Source: an uncultured Acholeplasmatales bacterium
GTDB taxonomy: Bacteria > Bacillota_I > Bacilli_A > Acholeplasmatales > Anaeroplasmataceae
Direction: 5' to 3'
Length of the DNA stretch: 61,974 bases
Assembly: GCA_944324705.1 (NCBI GenBank)
Contig: CALUXI010000010.1
Location: 1 to 61,974 of the forward strand
The notes below the pieces were generated by a model, which ran no database searches, was not told the DNA's origin, and was given only the letters and a program-made list of their open reading frames with translations. Position numbers and translations under genes: made by a program. Positions within the stretch are counted from its first letter, which is position 1. Each line of letters starts with the position of its first letter. This document shows positions 44,403 through 54,205 of this stretch, piece after piece.

Positions 44403-45758
44403 CAAAAACATTTTGATTAATTTTTTCTTTAAATTAGTAAATGGAGTATAGCGAAGTGGTAAGTCAATTAAATTAGATTTTTTAATAATTGAACGTTCAT
44501 GTGAGAAAGTTTTAAAACTATAATTACCGTGGTAACTGCCAATTCCTGATTCTCCAACTCCACCAAAACCTAGTTGATTTGTAGCAAGATGAATAATAGT
44601 ATCGTTAATACAACCACCACCAAATTGAATATTTGCTAATATTTCTTTTTCTATGTTTTTGTCAGTTGTAAATAAATAAAGAGCCAAAGGATTTTTATTT
44701 TTAGTAATAATATTATAAATTTCGGAAATATTATTATAACTATAAATAGGTAAAAGAGGGCCAAATATTTCATTTGTCATTAAAGGAGTATTAAAGTCTT
44801 TAACATTGATAAGAGTTGGTTCTATTTTCAATTTATTTAAATCATACTTACCACCAAAAATAATTTCCTCATTATTTAAATAACTTAGTAGTCTGTTAAA
44901 ATGTTTTAAATTTATGATCTTTACATATTCAGGATTATTTAGACTATCTTTATATAAAATATTTATCCATTTAATTAAACTAGCTATTAATTCTTTTTTA
45001 ACTTTTACATCTACTAAAATATAGTCAGGAGCAACACAAGTCTGACCGGAATTTAAAAATTTACCAAAAACAATCCGTTTAGCAGTTAAATCAATTTTAG
45101 CACTTTTATCGACTATAACTGGACTCTTACCACCTAACTCTAACGTTACAGGTGTTAAATTGCTAGCTGCCTTTTCATATACTAATTTACCTATTTGAGT
45201 TCCACCAGTAAAGAAAATGTAATCCCATTTTTCATTTAATAATTCGGATGCAACATCGCTTTCGCCTGTTATAACGGTAACATAATCTTCTTTAAATGTT
45301 GCATTAATCATTTCCTTTATCACATTACTTATATTAATACTATATTCAGATGGCTTTAAAATGACTGTATTTCCGGCTGCTATAGCCCCTACTAATGGTT
45401 CAAGGGAAAGAAGAATAGGATAATTCCAAGGGGAAATTATTAATACATTACCATAAGGATGATATGATTTAAAACTTGTACCTTTGAATTGGGCTATTGG
45501 TGTTTTAACTTTATGTCTTTTCATATTCCTTTTAAGATGTTTAATTTGATAATTTATGTCGCTTAAAACTAAACCTATTTCTGTCATATAGCATTCAGTT
45601 TCACTTTTATTTAAATCTAAAAAAATGGCTTCATTTAATTTGTCTTGATATTCAATAATTGCATTTTTTAATTTTTTTAGGGCTTCTAAACGAAACTTAT
45701 AACCTTGAGTTATATTTGTATTATAAAATTCTTTTTGTTTTAATAAAATATTATTCAT
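44397..45758 (-). CDS. Aldehyde dehydrogenase (class 3-like)
   Basis: This NAD(P)-dependent aldehyde dehydrogenase (453 residues) has the catalytic Glu in TLELGGKSPVIV and the nucleophilic Cys in GQTCVAPDY. The cofactor motif is FFTGGTQIGKLV, and EIFGPLLPI is conserved. The C-terminal LPLRYTPFTNLKKKLIKM resembles class 3 / fatty-aldehyde dehydrogenases and may be membrane associated. It is the second gene of the minus-strand operon, overlapping the alcohol dehydrogenase by 8 bp, so it likely works on the same aldehyde. Stop is TGA. Confidence 0.93.
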   Translation of the reverse strand: MNNILLKQKEFYNTNITQGYKFRLEALKKLKNAIIEYQDKLNEAIFLDLNKSETECYMTEIGLVLSDINYQIKHLKRNMKRHKVKTPIAQFKGTSFKSYHPYGNVLIISPWNYPILLSLEPLVGAIAAGNTVILKPSEYSINISNVIKEMINATFKEDYVTVITGESDVASELLNEKWDYIFFTGGTQIGKLVYEKAASNLTPVTLELGGKSPVIVDKSAKIDLTAKRIVFGKFLNSGQTCVAPDYILVDVKVKKELIASLIKWINILYKDSLNNPEYVKIINLKHFNRLLSYLNNEEIIFGGKYDLNKLKIEPTLINVKDFNTPLMTNEIFGPLLPIYSYNNISEIYNIITKNKNPLALYLFTTDKNIEKEILANIQFGGGCINDTIIHLATNQLGFGGVGESGIGSYHGNYSFKTFSHERSIIKKSNLIDLPLRYTPFTNLKKKLIKMFLK

Positions 45759-46941
45759 CTTGACCTCGTATTATATAATAAATATTTTCTAATTCATTCT
45801 TATCTAAAAGAAGAGGAACAGGATATAAAGGATTAGCCTCTTTGTTAGCATAAAAGGCCATTAAAGGTATATCTTCATCTTTTATATCTTTTAATTTATT
45901 AGGAATATTCATTTCTTTATTTAAATTATAAATATAATTAATAAACTTTTTACTTGCAACAGCATTATCATCAGTATCATCTGCAATATTCGTTTCTCTA
46001 GCTAAGAATGCTAGTTTTTTATACACTTTTTTACCATAAATTTCAAGCATAATCGGTAGAATAATTGCATTAGCAAGTCCATGTGGTGTTTTATACTTAC
46101 CACCTAGGGAATGCGCTATAGCATGAATATAACCAACATAACTAATAGTAAAAGCAATCCCCGCATAATGGGCAGCATAAAGCATATTAGTTCGTGCTTT
46201 TAGATTATGAGGATTATCATAAGTTTCTTTTAAATTTTCCACAATTAATTTAACAGCTTTTATAGCGTAATAACGAGTTTTTTTAGTTGTTGAACGTCCT
46301 ATAAAGGCCTCTATAGCGTGAGTTAAGGCATCCATACCAGTAGTAGAAGTAATGTGACTTGGTAAATCCATTATTAATTCAGGAATAAAAATAGTATAAT
46401 TTGGAATTAAAGAAAAATCATTAATTGGATATTTATGATTATTTACTTCATCTGTAATTACAGCAGCTAAAGTAGTCTCACTACCAGTTCCGGCTGTTGT
46501 AGGAATAACTATTAATGGTGGCAATTTTTTACAAATGTGTAATAAGCCTTCCATTTTTTGAATAGATTTTTTAGGCTTCACGACCCTAGCCCCACATATT
46601 TTGGCTAAATCTATAACACTACCTCCGCCAATTGCTAAAATACCTTCACAATTATTATCTAAATAACTTATTCTAGCTGCTTCAACATCATTTATGGTAG
46701 GATTTGGTTTAACCTTATCATAAACAAAATAATTAATATTTAGACTATTTAAAATAGGGTTTATTAGTTTAATTAAATTATTATCTGTTATTATAAATAA
46801 TTTTTTTATACTTTCTTTACTTAATATATTATTTAAATTTTCAAGTTCAATTATCTTAGGACTTCGATATGGTAAAAGTGGAATAGCTAATTTAAAACAA
46901 GTTTGATATATTCTACAATATATTTTTTTTAAAATATTCAT
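45751..46941 (-). CDS. Iron-containing alcohol dehydrogenase
   Basis: A group III Fe-dependent alcohol dehydrogenase (396 residues). It has the NAD-binding GGGSVIDLAK, PTTAGTGSETT and the metal-binding region GMDALTHAIEAF...HAIAHSLGGKYKTPHGLANA, containing the metal-ligand histidines. It opens the operon with the aldehyde dehydrogenase. The pair could interconvert an alcohol, its aldehyde and the acid for redox balance; the natural substrate is unknown. Confidence 0.93.
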   Translation of the reverse strand: MNILKKIYCRIYQTCFKLAIPLLPYRSPKIIELENLNNILSKESIKKLFIITDNNLIKLINPILNSLNINYFVYDKVKPNPTINDVEAARISYLDNNCEGILAIGGGSVIDLAKICGARVVKPKKSIQKMEGLLHICKKLPPLIVIPTTAGTGSETTLAAVITDEVNNHKYPINDFSLIPNYTIFIPELIMDLPSHITSTTGMDALTHAIEAFIGRSTTKKTRYYAIKAVKLIVENLKETYDNPHNLKARTNMLYAAHYAGIAFTISYVGYIHAIAHSLGGKYKTPHGLANAIILPIMLEIYGKKVYKKLAFLARETNIADDTDDNAVASKKFINYIYNLNKEMNIPNKLKDIKDEDIPLMAFYANKEANPLYPVPLLLDKNELENIYYIIRGQDE

Positions 46942-47055
46942 GTATTTTCCTCCCCAATGTCATAAATTATATCATAAATTGATATAATGTAAATAAATTT
47001 TTTTATTGACAAATATATAGGCGTATTATAATATTAGAAAACCGGGAGGGATATT

Positions 47056-48288
47056 ATGCATAAAAAATATATAAATATTATTTTAGCAGTAATATTTTTA
47101 ATTTTAGAAATATTAAATACTTTTACTCCTAATTTAATGGAAATATTCAATACTCCTCATAATAATTTAAATGTTTTATCTAATATCATTAGAATAATAA
47201 CTATGACTTCATTTATGTGGATATTAATGGGTTTATTGTTTGATAAAAGAATAGCTAAGCTAAATAGCTTTTATTTTATATTACCAGCTACTATAATTAA
47301 TTTGTTTTTAAGTAGAGAGTATATTAATGTAACTCCAATTAATAATTATGAATTAGCAATTTACTATATTGATAATATATATACTATAATTCTTGCAATA
47401 TATTTATTTATGTTAACAAAGGATAAAAAGTATCATTTAAAATATTTTAGATATTTAATTTATTCAATAATTATATTTATTCCTTTAAATATTTTTAATC
47501 CTTTGAGTGTTTATTTAAGTAAATATAGCTTTTTAAATTTTAAATTATTTGGATTTTATCATATTTTATTTTTCTTTTTATTTATTTTAAGTGCCATATT
47601 CCTATATAAGTTTTTATATAAGAAAAATAAAGAAGAAAGATATTTAATAATATTTGCTTTATCATTAATGTTATTTTTCCATTTAGCTTGCAGATTTTCT
47701 TACTGCAGGTTACATGATTATCAAGATTCTTATAGAATTTATGGAGCTTTACCTTTATACGTATGTAGTTTTGGAACTATGTTATTACCATTAGCTGTTT
47801 ATTTAAGAAAGAAAACATTTTTGAATGTATTGTTTTTAATAAATATGCCGGGAGCTATTATTGTTTTAATAAATCCTACTTGCGGGGCAGTTAATATTTT
47901 TAGTTATAATGTAATTTATTTTTTCGTTAATCATATTGGATTATTTATTATAACTTTAATGTTTGTCTTTTATTTAGATATTATGCCATCTAAAAAAAGT
48001 GTTATGGTGGTTGGGTTTAGTTTAGGTATTTATTTTATTTGTATAGTAATTATCAATTCATTTATATTTAGTTATTTAAATATTGATCCAAATTTATCTT
48101 TTGTTTCTAAAAGCCCAATTGGTGGGAATGTAGAAAAGATTGGGACAATTAAGTTTATAAAGGCTTCCGTGTCAATTTTATATATCTTTATTTTATGGTT
48201 AGTTCAATATAGTTTGTCTTTAGTAACATATTTTATTTATAAAGTAATTAAAAATAATTCTAAAATTAGTAAAAAAACTATTGCATAA
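47056..48288 (+). CDS. Multispanning membrane protein, YwaF/TIGR02206-like
   Basis: The 410-residue protein has about ten to eleven transmembrane helices and few charged loops. The segment LPLYVCSFGTMLLPLAVYL and the VNHIGLFIITLMF helix resemble YwaF-type proteins, where Cys/His residues in helices are conserved; the function is unknown. GGGAGGG precedes ATG 47056. The -35 box of the next transcription unit lies inside its final codons. Confidence 0.7.
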   Translation: MHKKYINIILAVIFLILEILNTFTPNLMEIFNTPHNNLNVLSNIIRIITMTSFMWILMGLLFDKRIAKLNSFYFILPATIINLFLSREYINVTPINNYELAIYYIDNIYTIILAIYLFMLTKDKKYHLKYFRYLIYSIIIFIPLNIFNPLSVYLSKYSFLNFKLFGFYHILFFFLFILSAIFLYKFLYKKNKEERYLIIFALSLMLFFHLACRFSYCRLHDYQDSYRIYGALPLYVCSFGTMLLPLAVYLRKKTFLNVLFLINMPGAIIVLINPTCGAVNIFSYNVIYFFVNHIGLFIITLMFVFYLDIMPSKKSVMVVGFSLGIYFICIVIINSFIFSYLNIDPNLSFVSKSPIGGNVEKIGTIKFIKASVSILYIFILWLVQYSLSLVTYFIYKVIKNNSKISKKTIA

Positions 48289-48308
48289 AATCAAAATATT
48301 TGTATAAT
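48281..48308 (+). promoter_or_regulatory. Promoter of T-box 1
   Basis: TTGCAT (48281-48286), 16 bp, TATAAT (48303-48308). The -35 box overlaps the preceding gene's stop codon. The other T-box here has the same boxes and spacing. Confidence 0.75.
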
Positions 48309-48314
48309 TATGAC

Positions 48315-48562
48315 AACGAGGAAAAAGAAATACTAGCTTATCCTTATATTTAGCGAGCTACTGGTTGGTGAAAGAGTAGTATAAAAAGATAAGTGAACGC
48401 GTCTTTGAGTTATGTTAGGAAATATGAGTATTAACATCAGGTGCGCCTGTTACAGCGCTAGAGTATGATTGTACTTGATTTGAGTGTATATCGTAAGATA
48501 TAAATTAAGGTGGCACCGCGGATTTTCGTCCTTAAATGATTAGTTTCATTTAAGGCTTTTTT
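48315..48562 (+). promoter_or_regulatory. T-box riboswitch, probably arginine (CGC specifier)
   Basis: The leader holds the T-box AAGGTGGCACCGCGG (48507-48521), a Stem I with the distal GGTTGGTGAAAGA loop, and the specifier region GAACGCGTCTTTGAG. It ends in a terminator (CCTTAAATGA/TCATTTAAGG plus T run, 48530-48556) whose 5' arm pairs with AAGG in the antiterminator. The specifier is CGC at 48398-48400 (Arg) if the usual purine must follow the codon; GCG (Ala) would be followed by U. The UGGC bulge pairs with a GCCA tRNA end, and the tRNA-Arg at 398-474 has G73. Uncharged tRNA would turn on the M20/ABC operon. Confidence 0.88.
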
Positions 48563-48580
48563 TGTTTTTAAGGAGGATTT

Positions 48581-49735
48581 ATGATGATTAATTTAATGGA
48601 GAAAAAACAAAATGAATTATTAGAAGAATTTAATAGTTATGTTAAAGAAATATATGATAACCCAGAAATTGGAAATGTTGAATATAAAACCAGCAAATTA
48701 TTAGCTAATGTCTTAATAAAATATGGGTTTAAAACTAAATGTCCTAATTTATTAGAAACTGATTTTTTAGGAATCTACGAAAGTAAAAAGGCAGGACCTA
48801 AATTGGCTTATTTATGTGAGTATGATGCATTGCCAGAAATCGGACATGGTTGTGGACATAATTTAATTGGAGTAACTTCAATATTAGCGGCTATTATGTT
48901 AAAAGAAGTAATAGATGAAATTGGTGGTTCAATCTATGTTTTTGGTTGTCCTGCGGAAGAGAATTTTGGTGGTAAGGTTCAATTAGCTAAATTAAAGGCC
49001 TTTGATGGTTGTGATGTGGCTATGATGTTACACCCATCTAGTAAATATGCAGTAGGTAGTAGAACACAAGCCTTAATTCCAGTTCGTTTTACATTTCATG
49101 GTAAAAGTGCTCATGGTTGTCATCCTGAAGAAGGAAATAGTGCCTTAGATGGTGTAATAACAACTTATCAAGGAATCAGTATGTTGAGACAATTTATTAA
49201 GCCTTGTTGTTTTATACATGGGGTTATAACAAATGGGGGAAAAGCCGCTAATGTAATACCTGAAGTAGCAACCATAGATTATTATTTTAGAGCCCCTGAT
49301 ATTAAATATGCTAATTATATTAAAGAAAGGGCTATAAATATCGCTAATGGGGCGGCTTTAATGCATAAATTAACTGTTGAGCATGAAATATATGAATGTA
49401 TATATGAAGATAAAAAAATAAATTATACCTTAGCTAACGAATTAAAAAGCATTTTTAAAGATATGGGGATTGCTGCTAGCGATGTCGATGAAGTACCTGC
49501 TGGTTCAAGTGATGTTGGGGCAGTATCTTATCAAATACCTACAATCGAAGGAAATATGAAAATCTGTGATAGTAATGTTTGTGGTCATAGTAAAGAATTT
49601 GCTTTAGCCACTATTAGTGAAGAGGGTAAATTAGCTTTAAAGAATGGCTCAAAAGCTCTAGCTATTTTAGGTTATAATTTAATAACTAAACCTGAATTAT
49701 TAATAAAAGTGAAGGAGGAATTCTTAAGTGAATAA
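48581..49735 (+). CDS. M20-family amidohydrolase (AbgB/PM20D2-like)
   Basis: This 384-residue zinc hydrolase has the M20 signatures: metal-binding CEYDALPEIGHGCGHN (E80, D82, H89/H93 region), PAEENFGG and GKSAHGCHPEEGNSA. It is closest in pattern to AbgB and PM20D2, which cleave N-acyl or beta-alanyl amino acids, including basic ones. Under an arginine-type T-box it may release arginine from peptides or conjugates taken up by the adjacent transporter; the substrate is inferred. RBS AAGGAGG precedes ATG 48581, and the stop overlaps the transporter gene by 8 bp. Confidence 0.88.
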   Translation: MMINLMEKKQNELLEEFNSYVKEIYDNPEIGNVEYKTSKLLANVLIKYGFKTKCPNLLETDFLGIYESKKAGPKLAYLCEYDALPEIGHGCGHNLIGVTSILAAIMLKEVIDEIGGSIYVFGCPAEENFGGKVQLAKLKAFDGCDVAMMLHPSSKYAVGSRTQALIPVRFTFHGKSAHGCHPEEGNSALDGVITTYQGISMLRQFIKPCCFIHGVITNGGKAANVIPEVATIDYYFRAPDIKYANYIKERAINIANGAALMHKLTVEHEIYECIYEDKKINYTLANELKSIFKDMGIAASDVDEVPAGSSDVGAVSYQIPTIEGNMKICDSNVCGHSKEFALATISEEGKLALKNGSKALAILGYNLITKPELLIKVKEEFLSE

Positions 49736-51257
49736 AAAAATATTTTTATTCTTATTAGCTTGTTTAAGTATTTTTACATTAAGTAGTTGTAAAAAAGATA
49801 TTGAAGCTTATAACTGGATTGAAGAAGTCAAAGTTGAACAACAACTTGAAGTTCCTAATGAATTATTAGTTAAAGAAGGGACCTTAGTAGTTGCGACTAG
49901 CCCGGATTTCTCCCCGATGGAATTTGAAGACCCAACCCAACAAGGGGATTTAGTCTATCAAGGGGCAGATATTTATTTATCTAAATATATTGCTGATTAC
50001 TTAGGTTTAGAATTAGAAATTAGTAAAAGTACTTTTGATGGTATTCCGACTCAATTAGATACAGGTAAAGCTGATGTGGCTTTTTCTGGTTTTAGTTATA
50101 CTGAAGATCGGGCTAATTCCTATGACTTTACGGTATCTTATCACGCGGCTGGGGATGACGGACAAGTCTTAGTTGCTTTAAATAGTAATATAGATTTATT
50201 AAATAGTTTTGAAGACTTGAATAAAGAGGAAATAAGTATTGGTTGTCAAAATGGTTCAATTCAACAAAGTTTAGTAACTAGCCAATTACCAAATGCGAAA
50301 GATGTTACTGCACAAGATATTAATACTTTAATTCAAATGTTAAAAAAAGGTAGTATTGATGCTTTAGCTGTTTCTTATACTAATGCTAAGCCTATTTTAG
50401 AGGCTCAACCAGACATCAGGCTAATTACCGGTTTTAAGTTTGAAATAGAAGAATATGGCAATATGGGACTATTAACTAAGGGTAATAAGTTAAAACCTTA
50501 TATTGATGAAGCAATTGAATCTATGCCTGAAGGTTTATATGCTGCTTGGCTTGATATGGCAGGTGAGTATGTAGCTAGTTTAAATGAATTAACTAATGTT
50601 AATGAAGGTAATTTTTTCCAAAGATTTTTTAATGTTATTGCTAACTATTGGGACTTGTTTTTAAGAGGTACAGGTATAACTTTACTTTTAAGTTTTGTTA
50701 CGGTTGTTATGGGGACTGTCATTGCTTTACTTTTATCTTTCTTAAGAAAAATTAGATTTGCTCCTTTAAGATATGTCGGTAATATTTATGTTGAGTTTGT
50801 AAGAGGTATCCCATTACTATTATTACTTTGGTTACTTTATATGATTTCTCCGGCTTCTTGGCCATCATATATTAGTGTTTCTATTGCCTTATTCTTAAAT
50901 AGTGGGGCCTATGTTGCTGAAATTATAAGAGCTGGTTTAGGGGCAGTTGATAAAGGTCAATATGAAGCAGCTAGAACTCTTGGTTTATCTAAATTTCAAA
51001 CGATGAAAAAAATTGTTATTCCCCAAGCCTTAAAAAAGATATTCCCAGCTTTAGGTAATGAGTTTGTAGCCTTAATAAAAGAAACATCTTTAGCTTCTGT
51101 CTTCTTTATTGGTGATCTAATGACTGTTAAAAACCAAATTACCTCTATTACCTATTTATCAATAGAACCATTTATTATAGTTGGTATTATTTATTTCATT
51201 TTAACATTTGGTACTACTAAATTAATAAAATATTTTGAAGGGAGGATGATTGCCTAA
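49728..51257 (+). CDS. Amino-acid ABC transporter substrate-binding/permease fusion
   Basis: A 509-residue fusion, starting at GTG 49728 (RBS AAGGAGG). It opens with a lipoprotein signal peptide with LSSC (Cys21), then a family 3 polar amino-acid binding domain (about 45-280, [16 protein letters not shown]) and a HisM/GlnP-type permease (about 300-509). The permease has the [25 protein letters not shown] cytoplasmic coupling loop for the ATPase. The T-box context suggests arginine as substrate. It overlaps the M20 gene by 8 bp and the ATPase gene by 1 bp. Confidence 0.93.
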   Translation: MNKKIFLFLLACLSIFTLSSCKKDIEAYNWIEEVKVEQQLEVPNELLVKEGTLVVATSPDFSPMEFEDPTQQGDLVYQGADIYLSKYIADYLGLELEISKSTFDGIPTQLDTGKADVAFSGFSYTEDRANSYDFTVSYHAAGDDGQVLVALNSNIDLLNSFEDLNKEEISIGCQNGSIQQSLVTSQLPNAKDVTAQDINTLIQMLKKGSIDALAVSYTNAKPILEAQPDIRLITGFKFEIEEYGNMGLLTKGNKLKPYIDEAIESMPEGLYAAWLDMAGEYVASLNELTNVNEGNFFQRFFNVIANYWDLFLRGTGITLLLSFVTVVMGTVIALLLSFLRKIRFAPLRYVGNIYVEFVRGIPLLLLLWLLYMISPASWPSYISVSIALFLNSGAYVAEIIRAGLGAVDKGQYEAARTLGLSKFQTMKKIVIPQALKKIFPALGNEFVALIKETSLASVFFIGDLMTVKNQITSITYLSIEPFIIVGIIYFILTFGTTKLIKYFEGRMIA

Positions 51258-52102
51258 TGACAACTTTAATTAAAATAAGAGATTTATATAAAAATTATCA
51301 AAGTTTACAAGTATTAAAAGGTATTAATTTAGATATTAATAAAGGAGAAATAATATCTATAATTGGTTCATCAGGCAGTGGTAAATCTACTTTATTAAGA
51401 AGTATAAATTTACTAGAGACTCCTGAAAATGCAACTATTATTTTTAAAGATGAAGTTATTTATGATGTTAAAACTAATCATAAAGAAATTAGTGAATTAA
51501 TAAGCAATAACAATAATAAAAAGAAGCTAAAACATGAAATGAAAAAACAAGCTAAACTTACTTCAAAAGAAATGTATAAAATAGAAAAGAAATTAAATTT
51601 ATATCGCCAACAAGTAGGAATGGTTTTTCAACATTTTAATATATTTAATAATTTATCAGTTTTAGATAATATTACTTTAGCTCCTATTTTATTAAAGAAA
51701 ATAGATAAAGAAGAAGCTAATAAAAATGCTTTAGAACTACTTAAAAGAGTAGGATTAGAAGACAAAGCTAATGAATCACCAAAAAATTTATCAGGTGGTC
51801 AAAGACAAAGATTAGCTATTGTTAGAAGTTTAGCAATGAACCCTGAAGTAATTCTATTTGATGAACCAACTTCGGCACTTGATCCTGAAATGGTAAAAGA
51901 AGTTTTAAATGTTATAAGTGAGCTTGCTAAAACAGGTATTACAATGGTTATAGTAACTCATGAAATGGGGTTTGCTAAAGAAATATCATCAAGAGTCTTA
52001 TTTATGAATCAGGGAATTATTGAAGAAGAAGGAACACCTGATGAAATATTTAATCATCCTAAGAGTAAAAGATTACAGGAATTTTTAGATGCAGTTTTAT
52101 AA
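51257..52102 (+). CDS. Amino-acid ABC transporter ATPase
   Basis: A GlnQ/HisP-type ATPase with Walker [10 protein letters not shown] (37-45), Q-loop VFQHFNIF, signature LSGGQRQR, Walker [13 protein letters not shown] and switch His (VTHEM). It has 281 residues rather than about 240. The extra length is a Lys/Asn/Glu-rich insertion at roughly 72-112 between Walker A and the Q-loop. Start TAATG overlaps the permease stop. It energises the preceding fusion transporter. Confidence 0.93.
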   Translation: MTTLIKIRDLYKNYQSLQVLKGINLDINKGEIISIIGSSGSGKSTLLRSINLLETPENATIIFKDEVIYDVKTNHKEISELISNNNNKKKLKHEMKKQAKLTSKEMYKIEKKLNLYRQQVGMVFQHFNIFNNLSVLDNITLAPILLKKIDKEEANKNALELLKRVGLEDKANESPKNLSGGQRQRLAIVRSLAMNPEVILFDEPTSALDPEMVKEVLNVISELAKTGITMVIVTHEMGFAKEISSRVLFMNQGIIEEEGTPDEIFNHPKSKRLQEFLDAVL

Positions 52103-52128
52103 TAGCAGGAGTAACCTGCTATTTTTTT
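52101..52128 (+). terminator. Terminator of the T-box 1 operon
   Basis: AATAGCAGG/CCTGCTATT hairpin with T run. Confidence 0.9.
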
Positions 52129-52129
52129 A

Positions 52130-52143
52130 ATAAAACGTTTTCA
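52130..52143 (+). promoter_or_regulatory. Possible cre-like (CcpA) site
   Basis: ATAAAACGTTTTCA matches the catabolite-responsive element consensus TGWAANCGNTNWCA except at its first two positions. It sits 46 bp before the broken reductase gene. No regulator gene is in the window. Confidence 0.3.
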
Positions 52144-52189
52144 TTATCTAAAATCTATGTTAAAATAAGCATAGGAAGGTCGCGAAAAT

Positions 52190-54129
52190 ATGAAATTATT
52201 AGAACCAATTAAGGTTGGGCATACCATTTTAAAAAATAGAATTATGTTCCCACCTTTAACAACTGGTTATGAAGAACGTGATGGGAGTATAGGGGAGCAT
52301 AGTCTTAATTTTTATAAAAGATTAGCTGAAGGTGAGTAAGTTATATTGTTATTGGGGATGTTGTTCCTATTCCTACTATTTCCCCTACACCTAAATTATA
52401 TTTAGATAGCCAGATTCCAAGTTTTAAAGCTTTAGCTGATGCTTGTCATGAATACGGGGCTAAAGTTGGTTTACAAATATTCCATCCTGAATATGATGCA
52501 GTAGCAATTGTCAATATGATGATGGCTAAAAAAACCAAATAACGAAATATATGCTAAACTTCATCATGATATGACGCATTACATAAATGAAGTAACAGAA
52601 GAACAGTTAAAAGAAATATTGAGTAAGATCACTGATTGTGTAAAAAGAGCAATTGTAGCTGGTGTTGATGTTATTGAAGTTTATGGAGATAGATTAGTAG
52701 GTTCTCTTTGTTCAAAAATTATTAATAAAAGAACAGATGAATATGGTGGTAGTTTTGAAAATAGAATTAAATTTGCATTACAGGTTGTAGAAGCCATAAA
52801 AGCTGCCTCCCAGGAGATAACAATTGATTATAAATTACCAATTGTTACTAAACAACCGGATGGAACTTTACTTGGCAAAGGTGGTCTTGAACTAGCTGAA
52901 GCTATTAAATTAGCTAAGATTTTAGAAGAACATGGGGTTCATATGATACATGTTGCCCAAGCTAATCATACTGGTAATATAAATGATACTATTCCAGCAA
53001 TGGGAACTAATAAATATTGTTTTATGTTAGATGAATGCAAAGCTATTAAAAATGCAGTTAGTATTCCAATTTCTACAGTAGGTAGAATAGTTGATTATAA
53101 GATGGCTGAAAAATTAATTAATGATGGTGTCTACGATATCGTTGGACTAGGCAGACCATTGCTAGCTGATCCGGACATTATTAAAAAATTAGAAAATAAG
53201 CAAGAACAATTAATTAGACAATGTATTATGTGCAATAAAGGTTGTACAGATGATATTCAAAATCGTAAATTTATTTCTTGTGTTTTAAATCCTGAAAATG
53301 GTTATGAATATAAACGTTTTATAACAAAACCAAGTAAAATTCATAAAGTAGCTATTGTCGGTGGTGGTATTGCCGGTCTTGAGGCAGCTAGAGTTTGTGC
53401 AATTAAAGGCCATGATGTAACCGTTTATGAAAAGAGTAGTCGTTTATATGGACAATTAAATATTGCCAGTGTACCACCTCGCAAAGAGGAAATGAATAGA
53501 TCAAAATTGTATTATGAAAGAATATTAAAGCATTATAATATTAAAGTTTTACTAAATACCAAGTTCAATAAATCTTTAGCTATTAATTATGATGATATTA
53601 TTGTAGCAGTAGGGGCTACTAATGCTCACCCTAAAATTAAAGGTATCGAAAATAGTGTTGATAGTTGGGATGTATTGGATAATAAAGTTGAGCCATATGG
53701 TAAAATTGTTGTTTGTGGTGGTGGCTTAGTAGGTGTTGAAACTACAGAATATTTAATTAACCGTGGTTATGAAGTTACCATCGTTGAAATGTTAAACGAA
53801 ATTGCTAAAGAAGAAAGTAAGACTATTTTGCCTACTATTTTAAATAGTTTTAAAAGTCATAATGTCATTATCTTAACTTCTCATAAATAAAAGAAATTAA
53901 ATCTAATAGTGTTATATGTGATGTATTAGATAAAAATAATAATATTATTGAAGAAAAAGAAATTAAATGTGATTTAGTAATAAATGCTTTAGCTAGTCAT
54001 AAAGAAAATATTGATTTAGAAGGTATTAATAAGAACATTATTGTCATAGGTGATGCTTTAAAGGATGCTCCTTGTAGTATTGAAAATGCAACTAAAACCG
54101 CCTATGATGCCGCTAATAGTTTAAATTAA
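52190..54129 (+). pseudogene. Old Yellow Enzyme-family reductase, broken by three indels
   Basis: Parts in three frames make one FadH/2-enoate-reductase-like enzyme of about 645 residues. The N-terminal flavin barrel opens MKLLEPIKVGHTILKNRI. The middle has the FMN/substrate region (NKRTDEYGGSFENR, STVGRI, GLGRPLLADPD) and the iron-sulphur cysteines CIMCNKGC. The C-terminal FAD/NAD domain has VGGGIAG. Single-base changes break it at GGTGAGTAAG (about 52333), the A7 tract near 52531 (one A too many) and CATAAATAAAAG (about 53886, one A too few). The largest intact frame, 52571-53890, lacks both ends. Stop at 54127-54129. RBS AGGAAGG. Confidence 0.85.
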
Positions 54130-54141
54130 CTTTCTAAATGT

Positions 54142-54176
54142 GCCCTTTGTTTTTATTGAAATAGAGGGCTTTTTTT
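54142..54176 (+). terminator. Terminator overlapping the lepA promoter
   Basis: GCCCTTT/AGAGGGC stem and seven Ts. The loop contains the lepA -35 box TTGAAA, so the two signals share sequence. Confidence 0.7.
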
Positions 54177-54184
54177 GCTATAAT
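54156..54184 (+). promoter_or_regulatory. lepA promoter
   Basis: TTGAAA (54156-54161), 17 bp, TATAAT (54179-54184), embedded in the preceding terminator. Confidence 0.7.
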
Positions 54185-54205
54185 TTAGTGATGAAAAGAA
54201 AGTAG

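Noticed and set aside
48396-48410. T-box 1 read as an alanine (GCG) sensor
   Set aside because: GCG would be followed by U rather than a purine, and the UGGC bulge requires a tRNA with G73; tRNA-Ala has A73. Arg (CGC) fits both.
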